From NCBI GenBank assembly GCA_000961725.1, contig LADS01000058.1, positions 124,001 to 188,000 of the forward strand: 64,000 nt of DNA, in the 5' to 3' direction. Below the pieces are notes generated by a model. That model saw only the letters and a list, made by a program, of their open reading frames with translations, did no database searches and was not told the origin of the DNA. Of the stretch, positions 37,747 through 47,091 are shown in pieces (within the stretch, counting starts at the first letter, position 1; each line of letters opens with the position of its first letter). The translations under genes were made by a program, and so were the position numbers. This DNA comes from Desulfobulbaceae bacterium BRH_c16a (GTDB lineage: Bacteria; Desulfobacterota; Desulfobulbia; Desulfobulbales; Desulfocapsaceae).

Positions 37747-39762
37747 ATGACAGCTAAAAAGTATGTAAGCACAGTCTTGCCGCAGGCTTCAACCGCGTTT
37801 GCCACCCAGGGCACCATAGACCTGACTTATCGCTGCAACAACCAATGCCGCCACTGCTGGCTTCGCCTCCCTGAAAATGCGCCTGAACAATCCCAGGAGC
37901 TTACCTTTCGAGATATTGTTACAATCATAAAAAAAAGTATGGCTGCCGGATGTCGGCACTGGGCGATATCAGGTGGTGAACCGCTGTTGCGACCCGATTT
38001 CGGCGACATCCTTGCATACCTGCTCCAGACCCGGCATACATATTCACTTAACACCAACGGGACACTTATCACTCCGGCCATTGCCCGGCTTCTCAAGGCA
38101 AAAGGCACCAAAATGGTTTCCATGTATGGTCCCAATGCGGAGATCCATGACCATATCACTCGAAGGCCGGGATCGTTCGATGCTTTTGTGCAGGGATGCA
38201 GCTACCTGAAGGAGGCAGGCGCCGGTTTTATCGTCCAGATTGTGCCTCTGCAAGACAACAAGCATCTGTTTGCGGAGATGGTAACCCTTGCCGAGACTCT
38301 AAGCCCTCATGCCAGAATAGGAGCGGGTTGGCTCTATCTGTCGGATACTGCCAAGCGCTCGGTAAATGCAGAGATCCTCCGCCAGAGGATAGCCCCGGCG
38401 GAAATGGTACAGATCAATCCACCGGATTTGAGTTGTACAAACACAGCCGATCGGGCAGGTGACGACGTTGCAGAAACAGGACAGACCATCTTCGGAAAAT
38501 GTCTGACAAGGAAAACCGATTTCCATATAAACCCCTATGGCCGGATTTCTTTTTGTTGCTACATAAAGCATGAAGCGCTGCGATACGATATTCTGCACGG
38601 TAGTTTTGCAGAATACCAGCAATCTTTCCTGCCGGCGGCGGCAAAAAGCTTTCCCGAAAATGACGAGTACCGCCAAAACTGCGGCAGTTGCGAAAAACGG
38701 GACAACTGCCTGTGGTGTCCGGCCTTCGGATATCTCGAACATGGCAGGTTTTCGGCTGGAATTGATTATCTCTGCAAATTGGCCGAAGAAACTTCACACC
38801 TGCAAGAAAAATGGCTGAAAAACAACAGTAAATCAATGGAGATAGCCAATATATCAATCACTGTGGAGTCGGATATCCCCTTTACCAGTCCATCTTTTGC
38901 AGCGAAGTTTGCCAACTTTTCTACCGAACCGGCGGCAGAAGGAGATGTCATCATAATACGGCATCACCTGATACAGTCAGTACCTGCGCTTGTATTGGCC
39001 GACCTTGAGGGGAAAGAACTCTTCCAGACAGAGGGACTCACCGTCGGCAAAATTGGCAATAAATATATCTTTTATAAAAAAAATTACCGGGATGCGGATG
39101 ATCCGGCCGATGAATACGCAGTCTTCCATGATGATTTCAGCGAGGCCGATATCTACCACGCTGACAGGCGCTTTTATGAACCCGGCGCCTTTTCATCTAC
39201 AACCGCCATGTTTACGGACCAGATTCTGCTGGCGCAATTGCTGGCCGAACGGCAAGGTGGGATTTTTCATGCTAGTGGAATCATCCATAATGGCAACGGT
39301 TTTCTTTTTGTCGGCCATTCCGGAGCCGGAAAAAGTACGATCTTCTCTCTTTTTCCGCAGGACACTGCACTGCTGTCGGAAGACAGGGTTATCGTCCGCC
39401 GACAGGTATCGCAATGGAAGGTTTATGGCACCTGGTTCCACGATTTTTCCCATAACACCATACCGGGCCCGGCACCCCTGAGGGCAATTTTTTTTCTCAA
39501 TCAGTCGCAAACTAATCGTTTTGAACAGGTTGCCAGGGAGAATGTCATTGTTAAGCGGCTGCTGCCATGCCTGGTACGAGCCCTCGAAACGAATGCGTGG
39601 TGGGAGAAGACGCTCGATTTTCTCTCCACTGTTGCCGGAGAGGTGCCGGCTTACGATCTCTACTTTGACAGAAGCGGTGATATCGTCAGGCAGATAGACG
39701 ATCTTTTTCCGGGCACTCATGAAGGAAAACATATCAATGACTATAGAGATACTGAAAAATGA
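37747..39762 (+). CDS. radical SAM/SPASM enzyme 2 fused to an HPr-kinase-like domain
   Basis: 671 aa in two modules. Residues 1-350: radical SAM with CNNQCRHC, SGGEPLLRPDFGD, VSMYGPNAEIHDHITR and a SPASM tail (FGKCLTRKTDFHINPYGRISFCCY, CGSCEKRDNCLWCPAF). Residues 365-671: HPrK-like kinase with GGIFHASGIIHNGNGFLFVGHSGAGKST (P-loop about 521) and LLSEDRVIV. HPrK-like kinases phosphorylate Ser in some RiPPs, so one polypeptide may both crosslink and phosphorylate the peptide. Alternatively, the kinase domain may only bind ATP. The stop overlaps the next gene by 4 nt. Confidence 0.88.
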   Translation: MTAKKYVSTVLPQASTAFATQGTIDLTYRCNNQCRHCWLRLPENAPEQSQELTFRDIVTIIKKSMAAGCRHWAISGGEPLLRPDFGDILAYLLQTRHTYSLNTNGTLITPAIARLLKAKGTKMVSMYGPNAEIHDHITRRPGSFDAFVQGCSYLKEAGAGFIVQIVPLQDNKHLFAEMVTLAETLSPHARIGAGWLYLSDTAKRSVNAEILRQRIAPAEMVQINPPDLSCTNTADRAGDDVAETGQTIFGKCLTRKTDFHINPYGRISFCCYIKHEALRYDILHGSFAEYQQSFLPAAAKSFPENDEYRQNCGSCEKRDNCLWCPAFGYLEHGRFSAGIDYLCKLAEETSHLQEKWLKNNSKSMEIANISITVESDIPFTSPSFAAKFANFSTEPAAEGDVIIIRHHLIQSVPALVLADLEGKELFQTEGLTVGKIGNKYIFYKKNYRDADDPADEYAVFHDDFSEADIYHADRRFYEPGAFSSTTAMFTDQILLAQLLAERQGGIFHASGIIHNGNGFLFVGHSGAGKSTIFSLFPQDTALLSEDRVIVRRQVSQWKVYGTWFHDFSHNTIPGPAPLRAIFFLNQSQTNRFEQVARENVIVKRLLPCLVRALETNAWWEKTLDFLSTVAGEVPAYDLYFDRSGDIVRQIDDLFPGTHEGKHINDYRDTEK

Positions 39763-40943
39763 GCGCAACTCAATACGTCAGAAGGAAAACGCTGGAAGAG
39801 CTGTCACTGTTTAAAAAACCGGCACGGTTACTGACCCATCTCGATATCGAGCTTACCGAACGCTGCAATAACAACTGCCTGCACTGTTATGTCAACCACC
39901 CTGCCGACAGTATTCTCCACGCAAACCGGGAACTGAAAACCGAACACCATAAAGATATATTGAAAGAGGCTGCTGCCGCAGGCTGTTTCTCGGTACGGTT
40001 CACAGGCGGGGAGCCTCTGCTGCGACCTGACTTTGCAGAACTCTATATTCATGCCAAAAAAGCCGGCTTAAAGGTTATACTCTTTACCAATGCAACACTG
40101 TTGTCTCCAGAACTCATTCATCTTTTTAAGCAGATGCCACCAAAGGAGCCCATTGAAGTAACAATATACGGCATGCACAGGAAGTCTTGTGAAGCCATTA
40201 CAAGAACTATCGGCTCTTTTGATGCAACCCAGCGCGGTATTGACCTTCTCATAGCTGCCGCTATTCCCTTTGTTGTCAAGGGCGTCTGTCTGCCCCAAAA
40301 CCGCGAGGAACGAAAGCTTTTCGAGTCGTGGGCGGCAACCCTGCCGGGAATGAAAAACAGTCCGCCAAGCTATGCGATGCACTTCGATCTGCGCGTTCGC
40401 AGAGACAGCGAGACAAGAAATACCCTTATAAGAAACCTCAGGCCGACCAGACAGGAAAGCCTGGCATTTTCATTGCTGGACAAAGAGGCCTTCCTCAAGG
40501 AAACCAGAACTTTCTGCCGGATGTTTTCCGCCATTCCCGGGGCAAAGGTGTTCGGTTGCGGGGCAGGGCGCAACAACCTTGTCGTCGATTCGTATGGTGC
40601 GGTCTATCCCTGCCTGCTCCTGCGGCATCCCGATACAACCTATGCTCTGCACAAAGGTTCGCTCAAGGATGCAATGGAAAATTTTTTTCCAGCCCTGCTG
40701 TCCCTGGAGGCTGAAAACAAAGAGTATCTCAGGCGTTGTGCCAGGTGTTTTCTCAAAAGCTTCTGTAAACAATGCCCGGCAAGGTCATGGATGGAGAATG
40801 GCACTTTGGATACCCCGGTGGAATATCATTGCGTAATCGCCCACGCCCAGGCTGAAGCTGCAGGAATCCTCCAACCGGAAGAAAAATCCTGGGAAGTAAA
40901 AAACTGGAAGGAACGAGTAGACAGACTCGATGCCGATTACTGA
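39759..40943 (+). CDS. radical SAM/SPASM enzyme 3
   Basis: 394 aa. CNNNCLHC (about residues 36-43), RFTGGEPLLRPDF and VTIYGMHRKSCEAITR. SPASM: FGCGAGRNNLVVDSYGAVYPCLLL and CARCFLKSFCKQCPA. ATGA overlap with the fusion gene. Three non-identical SPASM enzymes suggest sequential modifications or several sites on the precursor. Confidence 0.9.
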   Translation: MSATQYVRRKTLEELSLFKKPARLLTHLDIELTERCNNNCLHCYVNHPADSILHANRELKTEHHKDILKEAAAAGCFSVRFTGGEPLLRPDFAELYIHAKKAGLKVILFTNATLLSPELIHLFKQMPPKEPIEVTIYGMHRKSCEAITRTIGSFDATQRGIDLLIAAAIPFVVKGVCLPQNREERKLFESWAATLPGMKNSPPSYAMHFDLRVRRDSETRNTLIRNLRPTRQESLAFSLLDKEAFLKETRTFCRMFSAIPGAKVFGCGAGRNNLVVDSYGAVYPCLLLRHPDTTYALHKGSLKDAMENFFPALLSLEAENKEYLRRCARCFLKSFCKQCPARSWMENGTLDTPVEYHCVIAHAQAEAAGILQPEEKSWEVKNWKERVDRLDADY

Positions 40944-41042
40944 TACCCAATTACTCGTCAGCACCCAAACCCACAGCCCGGCTGAAGGAGCACCACTGCC
41001 CGGAAACCAATCTACCCCATTGATCACCACAATATCCGAGAA

Positions 41043-41537
41043 ATGACAATCCCCCCTCAATATGAACTCAATCTCTCCGGTAGCGATCTGTGCGGAATCA
41101 TGTACGCTGTGCTCGACAAAGGGGCCTCCTTTCGCTTCCAGGCCAGGGGCCACAGCATGTCGCCCTTTATTCGCAATGGCGATATCATCAGCGTCGCCAA
41201 GGTAAGGACAGGCAAGATCCGGGTCGGCGATGTCGTTGCTGTGCTTAATCCGGTCAATTACGCGGTAATTGTGCACAGGGTGGTGGGGGAGTCGGAAAAG
41301 GGAATTCTCCTTAAGGGGGATAATTGCAACACTGCCGATGGCGTCTTTGCCTGTGAAGCCATTCTCGGCGAGGTCACCAGAGTGGAACGCGGCACGAAAG
41401 AGATAACCTTCTGCAGAGGCCCGGCAAAGAAACTCATCGCTTTTCTCTCGGTATCCGGGCTGCTCAACAAGGTCTTTCTGCCGTTGCTGCGCAGATTCAG
41501 AAACATGATAAACATGGGTAGAAGCATGGAAACATAG
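41043..41537 (+). CDS. S24/S26 signal-peptidase-like protein
   Basis: 164 aa. GHSMSPFIRNGDIISV contains the catalytic Ser, and VIVHRVVGESEKGILLKGDN the His and box-E region. This is the Ser/His (SipW/archaeal-like) arrangement rather than Ser/Lys. A C-terminal hydrophobic segment (LIAFLSVSGLLNKVFLPLL) may anchor it. It is the last gene of the radical SAM cluster and could remove the leader peptide. Confidence 0.78.
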   Translation: MTIPPQYELNLSGSDLCGIMYAVLDKGASFRFQARGHSMSPFIRNGDIISVAKVRTGKIRVGDVVAVLNPVNYAVIVHRVVGESEKGILLKGDNCNTADGVFACEAILGEVTRVERGTKEITFCRGPAKKLIAFLSVSGLLNKVFLPLLRRFRNMINMGRSMET

Positions 41538-41802
41538 ATAATATGGGGACATAATACCATGCCCATATTATCTATTTTTCTCTTTACTCCATCACAGCGG
41601 TAGTGTTAAATGACTTACTGAATCAGGGGATTGGTTAGTGGTTAAGTTGTTGTAGGAAATCAGATCTATCTGTTGGTACGTCTGTAACATAGCGCTAATC
41701 CCGCTAATTTTTATACAGCAGGAATAATGAGTAGTTTTTCCTGGCACACAGGAACCCCTCCCAGCCCCAATCAATAATGTTATACACAATCAGTCTACAA
41801 AT

Positions 41803-41930
41803 CATGAAAGAAAAAACATCGGTGTAGTAGGCCTCGGCTATCGTCGGCCTGCCCCCTTTGGGTAACCTTTGCCCAAAAGTATCAGACCATCGGTTTTGAT
41901 ATAAAAAAGGAAGTTAAGTTCTGCGGGCTC
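41803..41930 (+). pseudogene. relic of a nucleotide-sugar dehydrogenase
   Basis: Frames combined read NIGVVGLGY-VGLPLA-like-VTFAQKYQTIGFDIKKEVKF, the Rossmann N-terminus of UDP-glucose/UDP-ManNAc dehydrogenases, broken by at least two indels (at TATCGTCGG and CCCCCTTTGGG). Only about 40 codons remain. The rest of the 402-nt gap 41538-41939 shows nothing I can name. Confidence 0.6.
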
Positions 41931-41939
41931 CAGAAAAAG

Positions 41940-43769
41940 ATGCATAAACCTGCCTCAATCTCCAAAAGAATAAAGAACGCCCTGCGCATCGACCGCGCCA
42001 TGCTGCTCGTCTGGAAGGCCAGCCGCAGCTGGACCATTCTCTCCATCTGCCTGACAGTCGTCCAGGGCTTTATTCCGCTGTTAACGCTCTATATCATCAA
42101 GCTCCTCATCGATACCATCACTGCTGCACTGCAGTCAGATGATGCCATGGCGTCTTTCCAGCGCATTATTTATCTGGTTATTGCCGCGGCCCTCGTTACC
42201 ATACTGCAGGCAGCTGTCCGCATCGCCGGTAACTATGTCGCCGAGGCCCAGGCCGCCATTGTAACCGATTATGTCCTCAGCGCACTCCATGACAAATCAA
42301 TTTCTCTCGATCTGGCCTACTACGAGAACCCGCAATATTATGACACCCTGCACCGTGCCCAGCGGGAAGGGCCATACCGTCCGACCAAGATCGTCAACGG
42401 CTTGACCAGAGTGTTGCAGAACGGGGTATCTCTTGCGGCAATGGTCGGCCTGCTTTTTATGTTCCACTGGAGTGTCGGGCTGTTATTGTTTGCCTCGACG
42501 CTTCCCGGGGTTTTTGCCCAGGTCCTTCATGCCCGCAGGCAATTTGAATGGCAAAAAAAACGCACGCACGAAGAGCGGCGTGCCACCTATCTCAGTAGTG
42601 TTTTGACGATGGATGCTTTTGCCAAAGAGATCCGGCTTTTTGGTTTGGGCAGCTTCTTTGCCGATTCGTTCAACCGTATCCGCACATTATTGCGTGGCGA
42701 AAAACTGGCCCTGAGCCGGAAAAAACTGCTGGCCGAGTTTTTCGCCCAGTTTTTTGCTGCCCTGATAGTGATGGGCTGCCTGCTCTTTATTGCCATGCGG
42801 GCATTGCAGGGCGCCATCACAGTGGGCGATATGGTCATGTTCTACCAGGCCTTCCAGCGGGGCGTCGGTAACCTCAAGGATCTGCTCACCAATGTCGCTG
42901 CGCTCTACGAAGACAATATGTTCGTCACCTACTTTTTTGAGTTTCTCGATATTGAGAACGCAATAAAGAACCCGCCTCTGCCGCTGCCTGTGCCGCCAAA
43001 ACTCACCAGGGGCATTGCCCTGGAAAACGTATCCTTCCGCTATCCGGGCCAGCGGAGCGCCGTTCTCGAAGATATCTCTCTTAAAATCGGGCAAGGGGAA
43101 GTCGTTGCCCTGGTCGGCGCCAATGGTGCCGGCAAAAGCACCCTGGTAAAACTGCTCTGCCGCCTCTATGACCCGCAGGAAGGCAGGATCACACTCGATG
43201 GCACAGACCTGCGGAGCTTTGCCCTGCAGAATCTGCGCGGGCAAATCAGCGTGGTGTTTCAGGATTTTGCCAGATATTACCTCACTGTTAAAGAGAACAT
43301 TCATCTTGGCAATATCAATATCTCTCAGGATTCTGAAAAAATCAAAGAAGCGGCAATCAAGGCGAACGCCGACACTTTTATTGATAAACTCCCTCAAGGC
43401 TACGACACCTTTCTGGGGCGCTGGTTCTATTCCGGAGAAGAAATCAGCCTCGGTGAGTGGCAGAAGATCGTTCTGGCTCGGGCATTTTTACGCGACTCCC
43501 AGCTGATTATCCTTGACGAACCCACCAGTTCCCTTGATATACATACAGAATATCATCTCTATCAAAAATTCCGCGAGTTGATTGCCGGGCACTCAGCTCT
43601 GCTGATCAGTCATCGCTTTTCCACAGTGCGCATGGCCGACAGAATATATGTTGTTGACGGCGGCAGAATAGCCGAGCAGGGTACCCATACGGATCTCATG
43701 GCTTTAAAGGGTATCTATGCCGATTTGTACACTAAGCAGGCGGCCTGGTTGGATGATGAAAAAAACTAA
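41940..43769 (+). CDS. ABC exporter (fused membrane and ATPase domains)
   Basis: 609 aa. Six-helix membrane domain (residues 25-330), then ATPase with Walker A VALVGANGAGKSTLVKLL, a degenerate signature YSGEEISLGEWQKIVLAR (LSGGQ replaced by ISLGEW, as in several peptide exporters) and Walker B LIILDEPTSSLD. No C39 peptidase domain. It lies 35 nt upstream of the HPrK-like gene and is probably the LasD-type exporter of the lasso peptide. Export of the radical SAM peptide is the alternative. Confidence 0.85.
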   Translation: MHKPASISKRIKNALRIDRAMLLVWKASRSWTILSICLTVVQGFIPLLTLYIIKLLIDTITAALQSDDAMASFQRIIYLVIAAALVTILQAAVRIAGNYVAEAQAAIVTDYVLSALHDKSISLDLAYYENPQYYDTLHRAQREGPYRPTKIVNGLTRVLQNGVSLAAMVGLLFMFHWSVGLLLFASTLPGVFAQVLHARRQFEWQKKRTHEERRATYLSSVLTMDAFAKEIRLFGLGSFFADSFNRIRTLLRGEKLALSRKKLLAEFFAQFFAALIVMGCLLFIAMRALQGAITVGDMVMFYQAFQRGVGNLKDLLTNVAALYEDNMFVTYFFEFLDIENAIKNPPLPLPVPPKLTRGIALENVSFRYPGQRSAVLEDISLKIGQGEVVALVGANGAGKSTLVKLLCRLYDPQEGRITLDGTDLRSFALQNLRGQISVVFQDFARYYLTVKENIHLGNINISQDSEKIKEAAIKANADTFIDKLPQGYDTFLGRWFYSGEEISLGEWQKIVLARAFLRDSQLIILDEPTSSLDIHTEYHLYQKFRELIAGHSALLISHRFSTVRMADRIYVVDGGRIAEQGTHTDLMALKGIYADLYTKQAAWLDDEKN

Positions 43770-43804
43770 GAAAGTATGAGCGGAATGCACGGGATGGAAA
43801 ATAT

Positions 43805-44713
43805 TTGATGAAGTATATAGCTTACAATTTGACAATCGAGTCGGAATTGCCGCTGCCTCTCCCGGTCGATGATTCCGGCACACCAGCTGATATGGCTATA
43901 ACCATTGCTAAGATTGATGAACCGGAAAAGCTTTGCAGAACCTATGACGGTGTCTGGTATGCCCATGGCGAAAAATCCCTTTTGCTGCGATGGGATATTA
44001 TAGGAACCTTCTTAATTCAAAGGGGCGAGAAAATTATCTTAGATCCCGTCAGTGACTTAGGTGATCTATCTCTTTCGCTAGTCCCAATGCTGGGAACAGT
44101 AATTGCGGTGGCCATTTTCCAGCGAGGGTTGACAACATTACATGGCAGCAGTGTAGCGGTGAATGGAAAGGCTGTAATATTTTTAGGTGATAAAGGAAAA
44201 GGTAAATCTACGCTTGCCGCATACTGCCACCATCGGGGCTATTTGCTTGTCTCAGATGATATCTGTGCTATCGACAATAGAGAAGATAGAGATAGAAGAA
44301 GACCCTGCCTTTATCCATCATTTCCCTCGGTTAAGCTCTGGCCGGACGTAATGCACTACTTAGGTATGAATGAGTCGCAGCACAAGAGGGTTCATCCTTC
44401 CATACATAAAAGAATCATTTCATTTAATAAAGATTTCGCTGATCAGCCTTTGGAGATAGCGGCTATAATATTACTGGAGAAAGGAGATATTCTCCACATG
44501 ACAAAAATTGGGGGACACAAGACAGTTCCCAATCTACTACCGCATTTTCTGATTAACCGTTTTCCCGATGACCAACCTGGTCATCTTCAGGAAAGTGTTT
44601 TTTTCCAGCTGAATCGTTTAATCCAATCGATCCCGGTCTACAAACTACACAGACCCCATGATCTCTCGTTGCTACCCGATTCTTTGTCATTGATTAACAA
44701 GACGTTATTTTAA
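43805..44713 (+). CDS. HPrK-like kinase (lasso-peptide kinase candidate)
   Basis: 302 aa. LTTLHGSSVAVNGKAVIFLGDKGKGKSTLA (P-loop about residue 127) and LLVSDDICAID are the HPr-kinase core. The N-terminal 100 residues are specific to the RiPP-associated branch and the regulatory domain of true HPrK is missing. In paeninodin-type clusters such a kinase phosphorylates the C-terminal Ser of the lasso precursor. The precursor at 46792 ends in Ser, so the same reaction is likely here. Confidence 0.83.
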   Translation: MMKYIAYNLTIESELPLPLPVDDSGTPADMAITIAKIDEPEKLCRTYDGVWYAHGEKSLLLRWDIIGTFLIQRGEKIILDPVSDLGDLSLSLVPMLGTVIAVAIFQRGLTTLHGSSVAVNGKAVIFLGDKGKGKSTLAAYCHHRGYLLVSDDICAIDNREDRDRRRPCLYPSFPSVKLWPDVMHYLGMNESQHKRVHPSIHKRIISFNKDFADQPLEIAAIILLEKGDILHMTKIGGHKTVPNLLPHFLINRFPDDQPGHLQESVFFQLNRLIQSIPVYKLHRPHDLSLLPDSLSLINKTLF

Positions 44714-44749
44714 TATTCTTGTCATCAAATAGTTAGGATGTGCCCCGAT

Positions 44750-46633
44750 TTAATCATTTAGAGACAAATTTTCATTTTTCAGCCATGCATATACTGTCAG
44801 CACCTTCCAGACATCACTGAGTGCAGGGTCCTTTTTCTCTGGATGGGATTTGTGATGGTCGATGAGCTTTTTGACATCAAACCAATCCGACAACTCTTTT
44901 TGACATTGGCCCAAGATACTGTTTTCTAGGGGTTTATTGTAAATAAGATCGAGAACAGGTTCCATATCGGGGGTGAAATCTGTTTTGTCCGCCCGCCATT
45001 GAATCTTTTTTGGGATAATACCTTGCATGCTTCTTCTTTGTATGGACCTGGGCCAACCATTTTGGAATTTTTGATTTGTGGGTAAAGATAGGCAAAACTC
45101 CACAAGCCTTTTATCCCAAAACGGACAACGATATTCTATTGAAAAGTTCTCTGCGCTTCTCCCTAATACCTCGAGTGCAAAAGGTTGAATGGGGTGAAAT
45201 GCATGCTTGATATGATGAAATCTCTGTTTAGGGGAGTTCTCTTCTTCGCTTGCTGCAAACTCCAAACGCTCCTTTGCGTTTGAGCGTTTTAAAAAAGATT
45301 GAGAGCAGGCTTCTAATAAAGCGTTATTGGAGTGTGCTTGTGGCGGCAAATTCGAAGAATTGGTGCCCTTAAATCGAAAGAGATGGTAGATGAGGGGGTT
45401 GATGTTTTTTCGGAAATACTTTAGCAGGATTTTCTTCTGAATAGAGCGAGAAAGTGCTTTGTGAGCTAAAACTGTCTCTTTAAGAAGAGACAGTAATTTT
45501 TTCTCCTCAATTAACTCTATAAAATACCAAAGATCATTTGAGATTACGGTGTCGCCATCGTGGCCATCAAGCAGAAGCTGAACATGATTACTTTCCATTC
45601 GAGAAAGAAGGTTCCAATACATGAAATGATGGGGTGCATACCATGGTTGCTTTTGAACGGAAGCAATCTCGAAAAGTGATTCTAGAGGGTTTGTCTCATC
45701 AACGACCATTTTGTTCCATCGGAAAGACCCTTGCCGTAATGTTTCTTTGATATATTCTTGTTCATCGCATTGAATATATTTGTTAAAAATACCTGAGTAT
45801 ACTTGTAGAGGAAAATCATTTTCTTTCGCGATTTTTTTTTCGGCGACACATGCCACGGATGTCGAATCAAGCCCACCACTTAACGTTATTGCCAGGTCTT
45901 TTGAGTGCATTCGGCACTCCACCGCATCACGAAAGATTTCTCGAAAAGCTTCCTCATAGTCGGAATTTTTTTTGTAAGATAGAGGGCTGTAGCTGTATTC
46001 CCAGTACTTATCTATTTCAAAGTTATTTTCTGAAACTGTAATTGAGTGGGCAGGCGGCAGACGGAAGATATGCTTATAAAAAGTAGATTCGTTGTCTAAA
46101 CAGACAGACAGCATATAATCAACCAGACGTTCCTCATTGACCTTCTTTGGGATGTTCTGAAACATTAAAAGAATATCAAGAGAGGATGAAAACGAAAAAC
46201 GATTGTTATTGCAAAAATAATAGAATGGCTTCATGCCAAGGTGATCTCGAGCACAAAAAAGACGCTTTTCGTTTTTGTCCCATATCGCAAAAACGAAATC
46301 ACCAAGTAAATGCGAAGGGCAACTCCTCCCCCACTTTAAATAGGCAAGAGCGATAATCTCTTCGAGACACTCTGTTTTATTTTCTGATTTTTTTGGCAAC
46401 TCGACTTTATCTGCCAACTCACTGATATTATCGAGCCGTCCGGACGCAACCACTAGGAGGTGTTGTATTGGTATGGACTCATATAGGTAATAACTTTTCC
46501 CTATCCATCCCGCACCAATATTTTGAAATGATGAATTACTAAAATATCTCGATAAAGTTGATATGATTTGAGTATTATTTTGTCCACCAGCTCGAGGGGA
46601 GCGGTTTAGTGAGCCAAATAATTTACAAATCAT
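44750..46633 (-). CDS. asparagine-synthetase-like lasso cyclase
   Basis: 627 aa. N-terminal glutaminase-like domain (Cys at residue 3; LLGDFVFAIWDKNEKRLFCARDHLGMKPFYY), then the ATP-pyrophosphatase domain with LAITLSGGLDSTSVACVAE and LLDGHDGDTV. In lasso biosynthesis this enzyme adenylates the ring Asp/Glu and closes the macrolactam. It lies 158 nt downstream of a lasso-type precursor gene on the same strand and is convergent with the kinase gene. A free-asparagine synthetase is less likely given this setting. Confidence 0.88.
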   Translation of the reverse strand: MICKLFGSLNRSPRAGGQNNTQIISTLSRYFSNSSFQNIGAGWIGKSYYLYESIPIQHLLVVASGRLDNISELADKVELPKKSENKTECLEEIIALAYLKWGRSCPSHLLGDFVFAIWDKNEKRLFCARDHLGMKPFYYFCNNNRFSFSSSLDILLMFQNIPKKVNEERLVDYMLSVCLDNESTFYKHIFRLPPAHSITVSENNFEIDKYWEYSYSPLSYKKNSDYEEAFREIFRDAVECRMHSKDLAITLSGGLDSTSVACVAEKKIAKENDFPLQVYSGIFNKYIQCDEQEYIKETLRQGSFRWNKMVVDETNPLESLFEIASVQKQPWYAPHHFMYWNLLSRMESNHVQLLLDGHDGDTVISNDLWYFIELIEEKKLLSLLKETVLAHKALSRSIQKKILLKYFRKNINPLIYHLFRFKGTNSSNLPPQAHSNNALLEACSQSFLKRSNAKERLEFAASEEENSPKQRFHHIKHAFHPIQPFALEVLGRSAENFSIEYRCPFWDKRLVEFCLSLPTNQKFQNGWPRSIQRRSMQGIIPKKIQWRADKTDFTPDMEPVLDLIYNKPLENSILGQCQKELSDWFDVKKLIDHHKSHPEKKDPALSDVWKVLTVYAWLKNENLSLND

Positions 46634-46742
46634 CTATTGAGGAAGAAAAAGAGTGATGATCTGGATTAAAGAAGAGCAACAAGTGTTTGCAATCAAAGGC
46701 ACCTGTGCGTTCTCCTGAAAAAAAAGAGAGAAAATCATTTCC

Positions 46743-46768
46743 CCACCATCTGTAATCGTTGATGGTGG
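46743..46768 (-). terminator. attenuator hairpin between lasso precursor and cyclase
   Basis: CCACCATC (46743-46750) pairs with GATGGTGG (46761-46768). Read on the minus strand it is followed by AAATGATTTTCTCTCTTTTTTTTC. Such a hairpin between precursor and enzyme genes favours high peptide expression. Confidence 0.5.
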
Positions 46769-46791
46769 AGAAAGTTTTGTATATGACTTTA

Positions 46792-46929
46792 TTAACTAAA
46801 AATGTTGCCACTCGCACCTTGATTATAATTTGCATCAAGACGAGTCGGAGTAGGTGAGGAAGCTTTTGTTATCTCTTCTACATCGCCATAGACTACAACA
46901 ACCGGTGCCACATACTCTTTCTTTTCCAT
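46792..46929 (-). CDS. lasso-peptide precursor (not in the ORF track)
   Basis: 45 aa: MEKKEYVAPVVVVYGDVEEI, then TKASSPTPTRLDANYNQGASGNIFS. The leader has YxxP (Y6-P9) and a conserved-type Gly15. Thr21 is a good candidate for the -2 Thr that precedes lasso cores. If the core starts at Ala23 the ring acceptor is Asp32 at position 10; if at Ser24 it is position 9, as in paeninodin. The peptide ends in Ser45, the residue modified by HPrK-like kinases. AGGGGGT precedes the ATG. Confidence 0.78.
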   Translation of the reverse strand: MEKKEYVAPVVVVYGDVEEITKASSPTPTRLDANYNQGASGNIFS

Positions 46930-46993
46930 GAGACTACCCCCTGAATGCAATGCAAAAGTTTAAGGAGAATAAATTTTATACGGATTAAAAGAT

Positions 46994-47022
46994 AATTTAC
47001 ATGACATGAAAGTGGAATGCAA
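46994..47022 (-). promoter_or_regulatory. possible sigma-70 promoter of the lasso operon
   Basis: On the minus strand TTGCAT (47017-47022), a 17-nt spacer and TAAATT (46994-46999) lie 65 nt upstream of the precursor ATG. The end of the dead IS701 copy begins only 19 nt further upstream. Confidence 0.35.
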
Positions 47023-47091
47023 TAGAAAAAACCGCCTTCTTAATTCTACTCTGGGGAGCAAAAAAATTGAGCATATATTGTAATATTAAAT

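Noticed and set aside
46623-46838. 71-aa minus ORF next to the lasso cyclase
   Set aside because: Overlaps the real precursor gene in another frame and spans the attenuator; no lasso motif.
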